Positions 7,052 through 13,296 of a DNA stretch of 16,615 nt are shown here, piece by piece. Within the stretch, counting starts at the first letter, position 1; each line of letters opens with the position of its first letter. Made by a program: the position numbers and the translations under genes. The DNA is from Gemmatimonadota bacterium. Lineage in GTDB: Bacteria > Gemmatimonadota > Gemmatimonadetes > Gemmatimonadales > Gemmatimonadaceae. The stretch is taken from assembly GCA_947457715.1 (NCBI GenBank), contig CANGXK010000018.1, forward strand, positions 1-16,615, read 5' to 3'. The notes below the pieces were generated by a model, which saw only the letters and a list, made by a program, of their open reading frames with translations, made no database searches and was not told where the DNA came from.

Positions 7052-7069
7052 TCCTGCGCTGATCCTGCG
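7037..7069 (+). repeat. Three tandem copies of an 11-bp unit across the decarboxylase stop codon
   Basis: CTGATCCTGCG is repeated perfectly at 7037-7047, 7048-7058 and 7059-7069. The first copy encodes the last sense codons of the decarboxylase. Because 11 is not a multiple of three, the second copy is read in another frame and supplies the TGA stop at 7049-7051. With a single copy the frame would end two codons later, at TAG, after Gln-Pro. The repeat looks like a replication-slippage expansion. Confidence 0.9.
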
Positions 7070-7110
7070 CCAGCCCTAGCGTTTTGCCGCTCGGGGGCGC
7101 ATTTGTGTTT
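7066..7110 (+). terminator. Probable rho-independent terminator after the first PLP decarboxylase
   Basis: A long GC-rich hairpin can form: TGCGCC (7066-7071) with GGCGCA (7096-7101), CCC (7074-7076) with GGG (7093-7095), and AGCG (7078-7081) with CGCT (7088-7091), closing on a TTTTGC loop. The right arm runs into a T-rich tail, TTTGTGTTT (7102-7110). The stem has a 2-nt bulge and one mismatch. It lies 15 bp past the decarboxylase stop and before the promoter of the Rid gene, which is where a terminator is expected. Confidence 0.6.
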
Positions 7111-7141
7111 CGATGCGAACCAGACTCATCCCTCGCTCCAT

Positions 7142-7147
7142 GAGAAT
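7142..7147 (+). promoter_or_regulatory. Candidate -10 element (GAGAAT) for a leaderless start at 7154
   Basis: GAGAAT, then ACGGAC (6 nt), then ATG at 7154. It matches TATAAT at four of six positions, including A2 and T6, and lies after the terminator of the preceding gene. No Shine-Dalgarno sequence is present before the ATG. Confidence 0.42.
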
Positions 7148-7153
7148 ACGGAC

Positions 7154-7630
7154 ATGCGTAACCCCCTGCTAACGCGTGGTGCCGCGGCGGCGGTCGGTCT
7201 GCTGCTGACTGGCTGTACCCCCTCCGCGCTCGCCCGGCGCCCGATCAATCCACCGGGCATCGCGCCGCTGGTACCGGCCTACTCGGTCGCCATCCGCGCC
7301 GGGAATCAGGTGTTCGTGTCGGGTATGACCGGTATCAAGCCGGGCACGCAGGACATCATTGAGGGTGGCGTCGAAATCCAGACGCGTCAGACGCTCGACA
7401 ACATCCGCACGGCGCTGCAATCCGCGGGCGCTACGATGGCCGACGTCGGCGAGTGCACCGTGTTCCTCACCGACATGCGTGATTACGCCGCCATGAACGG
7501 TGTATATACCGAGTACTTCCGCGTCGATCCCCCGGCGCGCGCAACGGTCGCCGTGACCGCCCTGCCGCGTCCCGCCGCGCGTGTGGAAATCAAGTGCAGC
7601 GCACAGATCCGCTCTCTGGAGAAGCCGTGA
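7154..7630 (+). CDS. Exported Rid-family (YjgF/YER057c/UK114) lipoprotein
   Basis: A 158-residue protein with a lipoprotein signal peptide: MRNPLLTR followed by a hydrophobic stretch and the lipobox LLTGC with Cys21. The mature part is a Rid domain: VFVSGMTG (53-60), QTLDNIRTALQSAGATMADV (79-98), and DPPARATVAVTALP (125-138) with Arg129 at the position of the catalytic arginine of RidA, then VEIKC in place of the usual VEIE-type ending. RidA hydrolyses reactive enamines and imines released by PLP enzymes; the exported location here is unusual. ATG at 7154 is chosen because it places the signal peptide correctly; the frame is open to 7103. Its TGA overlaps the GTG of the malic enzyme gene (GTGA), so both are in one operon. 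Confidence 0.87.
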   Translation: MRNPLLTRGAAAAVGLLLTGCTPSALARRPINPPGIAPLVPAYSVAIRAGNQVFVSGMTGIKPGTQDIIEGGVEIQTRQTLDNIRTALQSAGATMADVGECTVFLTDMRDYAAMNGVYTEYFRVDPPARATVAVTALPRPAARVEIKCSAQIRSLEKP

Positions 7631-9264
7631 CGTCCCCGTTCCAGCCCAAACGTGGTTCCGACCTTTTGCACGACCCCGTTCTGAACAAGGGGACGGCGTT
7701 CACCGACGCCGAACGTGATGCCTTCGGCCTGCGCGGGCTGCTGCCACCTCGCGTCATGTCGCAGGACGAGCAGCTTGAGCGCATCCTTCCGGGCGTGCGC
7801 TCGAAGCCGTCGCCCCTCGAGCAGTACGCCTATCTGGTCGCGCTGCACGATCGCAACGTCACGCTGTTCTATCGGCTGGTGATGGATCACCTGGAAGAGC
7901 TGATGCCGGTGTTGTATACGCCGACGGTCGGGCAAGCCTGCGAGGAGTTCGGCCGCATTTTCCGTCGCAGTCGCGGCATGTACATCACGGCCGACGACAG
8001 GGGCCATGTGGCGGACGTGCTCGCCAACTGGCCACAGGACGACGTCCGCATGATCGTCGTGACCGACGGCGAGCGCATTCTCGGTCTGGGCGATCTCGGG
8101 GCGAACGGCATGGGCATTCCGATCGGGAAGCTCACCCTGTACACCGCGTGCGCAGGGGTGTCGCCGAATCAGTGCCTGCCCATCACGATCGACGTCGGGA
8201 CGAACAACACCGCGCTCCGCGAAAGTCATTCGTACGTCGGGTTGCGTCAGCCGCGCTTGCGCGGTGCCGAGTACGATGCGCTGCTGGACGAATTCGTCGA
8301 AGCGGTCCAGACGCGCTTTCCACGGGCCTGCCTGCAGTTCGAGGATTTCGGCAATCACAACGCTTTCACGCTGCTCGAACGCTGGCGCGACCGGATCTGC
8401 ACCTTCAACGACGACATCCAGGGCACAGCCTCCGTGGCGCTGGCCGGGCTGTACTCGGCCGCGCGCATCAGCGGGACGCCGTTGCGTGACATGCGTCTGC
8501 TGTTTCTCGGCGCGGGCGAGGCGGGTATCGGTATCGGCGATCTCGTCGTCGAGGCGCTCTGCTCGGAGGGCCTGTCGCTGGCCGACGCCCGCCGGCACTG
8601 CTGGTTCGTGGACTCGAAGGGCCTGGTGGTGCAATCACGAACCGATCTCGCGGAGCACAAGAAGCCCTTCGCGCACGATCATGCACCGTTGCGCACCCTG
8701 CAGGAAGCGGTCGAGGCGCTCAAGCCGCATGCGATCATCGGCGTCTCCGGTACTCCGGACACCTTCACGAAGGACGTGCTGGCGGCAATGGCGAAGGAGC
8801 ATGCGCGGCCGATCGTACTGGCGTTGTCCAATCCCACGTCGAAGGCCGAGTGCACCGCGCTCCAGGCGTATTCGGGCACCAATGGCCGCGCCATTTTTGC
8901 CAGCGGCAGCCCGTTTGCGCCGGTCACGTACAACGGCAAGACCCTCGTGCCGGGACAGGGCAACAACGCCTACATCTTCCCGGGCGTCGGACTGGGCGTC
9001 ATCGTCAGCGCGTCGTCACGCGTGACGGAAGCGATGTTCGCGGCTGCCGCGCGCACGCTGGCATCGCTGGTCACGGAAGACGATCTGGCCATGGGGCGCA
9101 TTTACCCCAGCCTGTCGCGCATTCGCGAAGTGTCACGCGCCATCGCGATCGAAGTCGCCACGATGGCGTTCGATCGCGGGCTGGCGCGCGTGGAACGGCC
9201 GGCCGATATCGCGGCGGCCGTGACCGCCGCGATGTTCGAGCCACACTACGTCTCGTTGTTGTAG
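7627..9264 (+). CDS. maeA: NAD-dependent malic enzyme (oxaloacetate-decarboxylating malate dehydrogenase)
   Basis: Converts malate to pyruvate and CO2 with reduction of NAD(P). The 545-residue length and motifs match the large SfcA/MaeA type: LLNKG-like VLNKGTAF (18-25), YTPTVG (97-102, catalytic Tyr97), VVTDGERILGLGD (144-156), GIPIGKL (163-169, Lys168), QFEDF (237-241) and FNDDIQGT (260-267) for metal binding, and the Rossmann GAGEAGIGIG (295-304). NPTSKAE and ATGSPF-like ASGSPFAPV segments follow. The GTG at 7627 is preferred over an upstream ATG at 7594, because GGAG (7618-7621) lies 5 nt before it and the GTGA overlap with the Rid stop is a typical coupling. It begins inside the Rid gene by four bases. 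Confidence 0.96.
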   Translation: MTSPFQPKRGSDLLHDPVLNKGTAFTDAERDAFGLRGLLPPRVMSQDEQLERILPGVRSKPSPLEQYAYLVALHDRNVTLFYRLVMDHLEELMPVLYTPTVGQACEEFGRIFRRSRGMYITADDRGHVADVLANWPQDDVRMIVVTDGERILGLGDLGANGMGIPIGKLTLYTACAGVSPNQCLPITIDVGTNNTALRESHSYVGLRQPRLRGAEYDALLDEFVEAVQTRFPRACLQFEDFGNHNAFTLLERWRDRICTFNDDIQGTASVALAGLYSAARISGTPLRDMRLLFLGAGEAGIGIGDLVVEALCSEGLSLADARRHCWFVDSKGLVVQSRTDLAEHKKPFAHDHAPLRTLQEAVEALKPHAIIGVSGTPDTFTKDVLAAMAKEHARPIVLALSNPTSKAECTALQAYSGTNGRAIFASGSPFAPVTYNGKTLVPGQGNNAYIFPGVGLGVIVSASSRVTEAMFAAAARTLASLVTEDDLAMGRIYPSLSRIREVSRAIAIEVATMAFDRGLARVERPADIAAAVTAAMFEPHYVSLL

Positions 9265-9301
9265 GTCAGTCGCGAGGTAACAGGCCGCTCAGCCCACCGG
9301 T

Positions 9302-9337
9302 GATCCGCGCACCGAGGCGGAACACTGCGCGCGGATC
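9302..9337 (+). promoter_or_regulatory. Imperfect hairpin between malic enzyme and the second decarboxylase
   Basis: GATCCGCGCA (9302-9311) pairs with TGCG-CGGATC (9326-9337) as a 10-bp stem with a 2-nt CG bulge and a 14-nt loop. It has no T-tract, so it could be a weak terminator of the Rid-malic operon or a leader structure of the decarboxylase gene that follows. A purely sequence-based choice is not possible. Confidence 0.35.
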
Positions 9338-9350
9338 GGCCTTGCGTTGG

Positions 9351-10847
9351 TTGCGACCGGACGGCTCACAGTTTCCGCAGGGAGCGGATATCATCGATCT
9401 CGAATTCAGTGCGCCCGACATGCGCGCGATGGCCGAGCTGGTCGTCGCGCGCTGCGTGGAGCACATCACGACGCTGCCGAACCAGCCGCTGTACGGGGTG
9501 CATGAGCCGGAGGCACTCTGCGCGCGGATGCGCGAGTCGTCGCCGGCGACCGGCACGCCGCTGGCCACGCTGCTCGACGACCTGTTCACCACGTACATCC
9601 CGCAGTCGTTCAATACGCCGTCGCCGGGATATCTCGCCTATATCCCGGGCGGCGGACTGTTTCCGGCGGCGCTGGCGGATTTCATCGCCGACACCACCAA
9701 TCGCTACACGGGCATCTGGCAGGCGGCACCGGCGCTGGTGCAACTGGAAGCGAATGCGCTGGAGTGGCTGCGCGAGTGGATGGGCTTCCCCGAGGGGACG
9801 CGTGGGGTGTTCACGACCGGCGGTTCCATGGCGACGTTCAATGCGGTGCTCTGCGCGCGTGAGCAGCATCTTGGCGTCGACATCCGCCGCGGGGTGTTGT
9901 ACACGTCCGATCAGGCGCACCATTGCGTGCTGAAATCGGCGAAGCTGGCCGGCATCATGCCCGATCGCGTGCGCTCCATTCCGTGCGATGCGCAGTACCA
10001 CCTGCCGGTCGAGGCGTTGCGCGAGGCGATCGCGCAGGATCGTCGCGATGGGCTGCTGCCGTTCATGGTCGTCTCCAACGCCGGCACGACGAACACCGGG
10101 GCCGTCGATCCGCTCGATGCCATCGCCGACCTGTGCGCCGCCGAACGGCTGTGGCACCACGTGGACGGCGCCTACGGTGCGTTCTTTCAGCTGTGCGAGG
10201 ACACGCGCGACGTGCTGCGTGGTCTCGAACGGGCCGACTCGCTCACGCTCGATCCGCACAAGGGGATGTTCATGCCGTATGGCACCGGTGCGCTGCTGGT
10301 GCGCGACGGCGCGGCGCTGCGGGCGGCGCATGGCGCGACGGCGGACTATCTGCCCGACATGCCGAGCGCGTCGGAGTTCTACGATCCGAGTCAGCACGGA
10401 CCGGACCTCTCGCGGGGGTTCCCGGGGCTCCGCATGTGGCTCACGATCAAGCTGTACGGCGCCGATGCCTTCCGGGCGGCGATCGACGAGAAGCGCGCCC
10501 TGGCGCTCGACGCGGCAGCACGGGTGGCGCAGTTGCCGCACGTGGTGATGGACGCACCGCCCGAGCTGTCGCTGTTCCCGTTCCATCTCACCTGGCCGGG
10601 TGCCACGGTGCCGCAGGAAGATGCGGCGACCCGTGAGCTGATGGCCGCGACCTCGGCGCGCGGGCGCGTGATGATCAGCGGCGCGGTGGCCGGTGGACGC
10701 TATGTGGGGCGGGTGTGCATCCTGAGCTTCCGCACGCATGCCGCGCAGATCGATTATCTGGTGGAGGATCTCGGCGCCGCGATCACCGAGGTGGTGGCGA
10801 GGCACCGGAGGGTTTCAACCACGGCATCGGGCGCGCCTACTTCGTGA
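9351..10847 (+). CDS. PLP-dependent group II amino-acid decarboxylase (second, distinct clade)
   Basis: Decarboxylase of the aromatic-L-amino-acid/glutamate decarboxylase superfamily, about 475 to 498 residues depending on start. Numbered from TTG 9351: SPGYLAYIPGGG (91-102), TTGGSMATFNA (155-165), SDQAHHCVLKSAKLAG (186-201), NAGTTNTGAVD (243-253), VDGAYGAFF with Asp272 (271-279) and Lys304 in LDPHKGMFMPYGTGALLV (300-317). The pattern near 91-102 and 300-317 resembles aromatic or tryptophan-type decarboxylases, but the substrate is open. The start is unresolved: the only ATG (9420) cuts into a conserved-looking N-terminus, TTG 9351 has no ribosome-binding site, and AGGGAG (9379-9384) points at an in-frame ATC at 9390. 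The 3' end overlaps the minus-strand hydrolase gene by 11 bp. It differs clearly from the decarboxylase at 5576, so this is not a recent duplication. Confidence 0.92.
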   Translation: MRPDGSQFPQGADIIDLEFSAPDMRAMAELVVARCVEHITTLPNQPLYGVHEPEALCARMRESSPATGTPLATLLDDLFTTYIPQSFNTPSPGYLAYIPGGGLFPAALADFIADTTNRYTGIWQAAPALVQLEANALEWLREWMGFPEGTRGVFTTGGSMATFNAVLCAREQHLGVDIRRGVLYTSDQAHHCVLKSAKLAGIMPDRVRSIPCDAQYHLPVEALREAIAQDRRDGLLPFMVVSNAGTTNTGAVDPLDAIADLCAAERLWHHVDGAYGAFFQLCEDTRDVLRGLERADSLTLDPHKGMFMPYGTGALLVRDGAALRAAHGATADYLPDMPSASEFYDPSQHGPDLSRGFPGLRMWLTIKLYGADAFRAAIDEKRALALDAAARVAQLPHVVMDAPPELSLFPFHLTWPGATVPQEDAATRELMAATSARGRVMISGAVAGGRYVGRVCILSFRTHAAQIDYLVEDLGAAITEVVARHRRVSTTASGAPTS

Positions 10848-11898
10848 GAGCGCCCGCGTCGACGTCGCGCAGGAACTTGAGCAGCCCACCGTAATAGGTC
10901 GGGCCGTCGTCGTACATCGCCATATGCCCGGAGTTGGGGCAGAGCAGGTAGCGACCGCGGGGGAACTGCGTCGACATCCACTCCATGTGCTTCGGGTCCA
11001 TGGTGTCGTAGGTCCCCCCGATCACGAGCGTGGGCACAGTGATCGACTTGAGATCGGCGGTGCGGTCCCAGTTCGCCAGCTTGCCGCTCGCGCCCAATTC
11101 GCTCGGCCCCTGCATGGGAACGTAGATGTCAGGGTTCACGTGCTTGAAGGAGCGATTGGCCGGTTCGGGCCACTGCGCCGCCGGCTTGCGCAGGATGTGC
11201 AGCTCGTAGTGGTTGGGAATCAGCAGCTCCATGTAGCGCGGATTCGCATAATCCTTCTTCGCTTCGATGGCCTTCACTTCGGCCAGCACCTGCGGGTTCA
11301 TCGTGGGCATGAGCACGCTGTCGGCGTAGGCGTTGTACGCCGGAATGCTGGCCATCATGTTCGAGATGATGAGGCCTTTCAGATTCCGGCCGTACTTGAG
11401 CGCGTACTCGGTGGCGAGAATGCCACCCCACGAATGGCCCAGCAGATAGAAGTTCGTGCTGTCGAGGCCGAGGGCCACCCGCACCTGCTCCACTTCCTCG
11501 ACGAAGCGCTCGGTGTTCCAGAGCGACGAGTCTTTCGGCTGGTCGCTGTTGAAGGAGCCGAGTTGGTCGTAGTAGTAGTACTCGACGCCACCGGCGGGGA
11601 GGTATGCGTCGGCCGACTCGAAATACTCGTGCGTCATGCCGGGGCCGCCGTGCAGCAGCAGCAGCTTGACCGTGGGGTTGTTGCCGACGCGCTTTGTCCA
11701 GACGTTGAACGTGCCCTTGGGCGTCGTGATCGGAATCATCCGCACGCCTCCCGAATAGACATCGGTGCGTCCCGTGGTGTCGAAGTAGCTGGCGAGCGTC
11801 GGGATGGCGGTGCCGGGCGTGACCTGATCAGTCGACGACGTGGCGCAGGCGGCCAGCAGCGCCGGCGCGACCACGAACAGCGCAGCGAATCGGCGCAT
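10837..11898 (-). CDS. Proline iminopeptidase-like alpha/beta-hydrolase lipoprotein (S33 type)
   Basis: A 353-residue hydrolase with a lipoprotein signal (MRRFAALFVVAPALLAAC, Cys18), so it should be anchored in the cell envelope facing the periplasm. The catalytic core shows HGGPG (83-87), typical of proline iminopeptidases and tricorn-interacting factor F1, the nucleophile elbow GHSWGG (154-159, Ser156), a probable acid Asp298 in GGTYDTMDP, and His325 in NSGHMAMY. It probably removes N-terminal residues from peptides, or acts on another small substrate. The start ATG at 11898 overlaps the TAA of the upstream thioredoxin gene (TAATG), implying translational coupling. The frame is open upstream to 12198, but only over that gene. 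Its tail overlaps the convergent decarboxylase by 11 bp. Confidence 0.9.
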   Translation of the reverse strand: MRRFAALFVVAPALLAACATSSTDQVTPGTAIPTLASYFDTTGRTDVYSGGVRMIPITTPKGTFNVWTKRVGNNPTVKLLLLHGGPGMTHEYFESADAYLPAGGVEYYYYDQLGSFNSDQPKDSSLWNTERFVEEVEQVRVALGLDSTNFYLLGHSWGGILATEYALKYGRNLKGLIISNMMASIPAYNAYADSVLMPTMNPQVLAEVKAIEAKKDYANPRYMELLIPNHYELHILRKPAAQWPEPANRSFKHVNPDIYVPMQGPSELGASGKLANWDRTADLKSITVPTLVIGGTYDTMDPKHMEWMSTQFPRGRYLLCPNSGHMAMYDDGPTYYGGLLKFLRDVDAGALTK

Positions 11899-12389
11899 TA
11901 CATGGCCTTCCTGATCGCGGCGTCGAGATTCTGCGTACCGCCAACGCCGGTATAGACGATCTTGCCGCCCTTGTCGACGACCACCACATAACTGGTGGCC
12001 GGCACGTCGTAGGCGCCGCTGACGGTGCCCTTGCGGTCGTACAGCAATTCGCCGCCGAGCTTGTTGGCCTTTTGCCAACCTTTCACGCGTTCGATGGACT
12101 GGTTCACCGAGACCGCAACGGTCACGAACTTCACCTGCGCGCCATGCTTGGCCATGGCGGCGCGCATGGCGGGCTCGAGCTGCTTGCAGTTGCCGCACCA
12201 GGTGGCCCAGAACTCGAGGACCACGGGCGTCTTGCCGAGGTAGGCGCCGAGGTCGACGGACTTGCCGTCGAGGGTCTCGAGGGGGCCGCCAGGGGCGGTT
12301 TCGCCGACGGCGATGCCGAGGTCCTGGGCGAGGGCGGGGGCGGCGGAGAAGGCGAGGGCGGCGAGGGCGGTGCGGAGGGCGCGGAACAT
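11898..12389 (-). CDS. TlpA-like periplasmic thioredoxin family protein
   Basis: A 163-residue secreted thioredoxin-fold protein. Sec signal peptide MFRALRTALAALAFSAAPALA with likely cleavage after Ala21, then a thioredoxin domain with the redox motif WCGNC (64-68, Cys65 and Cys68), the preceding PVVLEFWATW strand, and a cis-proline region YDVPATSY (127-134, Pro130). It should reduce or exchange disulfides in the periplasm, for example with cytochrome c or a partner protein. It stands directly downstream of a DsbD/CcdA-type membrane protein on the same strand, the natural electron donor. The ATG at 12389 gives the signal peptide; the frame opens earlier, at 12476, without merit. The stop overlaps the start of the next gene (TAATG). 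Confidence 0.9.
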   Translation of the reverse strand: MFRALRTALAALAFSAAPALAQDLGIAVGETAPGGPLETLDGKSVDLGAYLGKTPVVLEFWATWCGNCKQLEPAMRAAMAKHGAQVKFVTVAVSVNQSIERVKGWQKANKLGGELLYDRKGTVSGAYDVPATSYVVVVDKGGKIVYTGVGGTQNLDAAIRKAM

Positions 12390-12445
12390 GTGAGTTTCGA
12401 GTTGTGAGTAAAAGTTGGGGGTTCTGAGTTGGCGTGACTCAGGAC
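12390..12445 (-). promoter_or_regulatory. AGTT-rich intergenic stretch with a hairpin, upstream of the thioredoxin gene
   Basis: On the plus strand 12391-12430 contains repeated short tokens (TGAGTT, CGAGTT, TGAGTA, AAAGTT, TGAGTT). GTTCTGAGT (12421-12429) pairs with ACTCAGGAC (12437-12445) as a 9-bp stem with one G-U pair and a 7-nt loop. It could end transcription of the membrane gene or act in the leader of the thioredoxin gene. No T-run follows immediately on either strand. This AT-richer stretch is unlike its surroundings. Confidence 0.4.
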
Positions 12446-12485
12446 GCGTCACTGTTTCCCAGAAGCCGGAACTCACCGTTTGCCG

Positions 12486-13226
12486 TTAGAAAAAGACCTG
12501 CCCCATCTTCACCAGATAGTACTCCGCCATACCGAGCATCACGAAGGCGAAGCCCTTTTTTACCGTCAGCATCCACGCACCAGCGCGTGGTAATCGCGAG
12601 AGTGAGCCCGCTGAGAGGCCGACGACGACCAGCAGCGTGCACATGCCCAGCGAGAAGGTGAACAGGTAGAGAAAGCCGAGCAGGGCGGAGCCGGTGGTCG
12701 AGACCCAGGTGAGGACGGCGGCCATGACTGGGGCGGAGCAGGGGGCGGCCACGAGGCCGGAGGCGGCGCCCATGATGAACGCCCCCGCGACGCGTCCGCC
12801 GGTTCCGGCGTTGGCGGCGCGCTGCATGATGGCGGCGGGCACGCGGACGGGGATGACGTCGAACATCGACAGCGCGGCCAGCATGAGCAGATTCGCCATG
12901 GCGAAGTAGGCCCAGGGGTTGGCCGAGACCGTGCCGAACATGGTGCCGGTGAGGCCGGCGAGGAGCCCGAGGCCGGCGTACACTGAGGCCAGCCCGAACA
13001 CATAGGCGAGCGAAAGTCCCAGCGGGCGCCATTTTGACGCGATGGTGGCGCCGGACTGTTCCGATGATGACTGACCTCCGACGATGGCCGCGGTGATCGG
13101 AATCATCGGGTACACGCAGGGCGTCAGCGAGGTCAGCACGCCGGCCCCGAACAGCAACGGGAGGGCGGCGGCGGGGTTGGACGACAACTGCGCGGTGACG
13201 TCGGCGATCTGCGTGAGAGCAATCAT
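12486..13226 (-). CDS. DsbD/CcdA-type membrane thiol-disulfide transporter
   Basis: An inner-membrane protein of 246 residues with about six to eight hydrophobic segments. The two redox-active cysteines are visible in LTSLTPCVYPMIPI (Cys37, 31-44) and AAPCSAPVMAAVL (Cys163, 160-172), the hallmarks of the DsbD transmembrane domain. It should carry electrons from cytosolic thioredoxin to periplasmic partners. It lacks both the N-terminal DsbD-alpha and the C-terminal thioredoxin domains. A separate periplasmic thioredoxin is encoded 96 bp downstream, so the two may form a split DsbD. The ATG at 13226 follows a TATCTT element by 6 nt and has no Shine-Dalgarno sequence, suggesting a leaderless transcript. 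The C-terminal AEYYLVKMGQVFF follows the last membrane segment directly. Confidence 0.92.
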   Translation of the reverse strand: MIALTQIADVTAQLSSNPAAALPLLFGAGVLTSLTPCVYPMIPITAAIVGGQSSSEQSGATIASKWRPLGLSLAYVFGLASVYAGLGLLAGLTGTMFGTVSANPWAYFAMANLLMLAALSMFDVIPVRVPAAIMQRAANAGTGGRVAGAFIMGAASGLVAAPCSAPVMAAVLTWVSTTGSALLGFLYLFTFSLGMCTLLVVVGLSAGSLSRLPRAGAWMLTVKKGFAFVMLGMAEYYLVKMGQVFF

Positions 13227-13232
13227 GTGGGG

Positions 13233-13238
13233 AAGATA
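13233..13238 (-). promoter_or_regulatory. Candidate -10 element (TATCTT) for a leaderless start at 13226
   Basis: On the minus strand TATCTT is followed by CCCCAC (6 nt) and then ATG. The hexamer matches TATAAT at four of six positions, with A2 and T6. No Shine-Dalgarno sequence or clear -35 is present. Confidence 0.45.
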
Positions 13239-13296
13239 CGGTCCAAACGCGGCCAGCGTTCCCGCCGACGTGAAAGGAGGTCCCGGCCGTGCGCTG

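Noticed and set aside
7483..8634. Minus-strand open frame (383 codons)
   Set aside because: Antisense to the Rid and malic enzyme genes, both unambiguous; no domain seen.
9366..10805. Long minus-strand open frame (479 codons)
   Set aside because: Antisense to the second PLP decarboxylase; Arg/His/Gln-rich composition and no recognisable domain.
5576..10847. The two PLP decarboxylases as a tandem gene duplication
   Set aside because: Apart from the fold-wide DPHK and VDxAxG motifs the sequences differ throughout, so they belong to different clades rather than a recent duplication.
12305..12386. Purine-rich GGCGAGG-type low-complexity run
   Set aside because: It is the Ala-rich signal peptide of the thioredoxin gene read on the other strand, so codon composition explains it.
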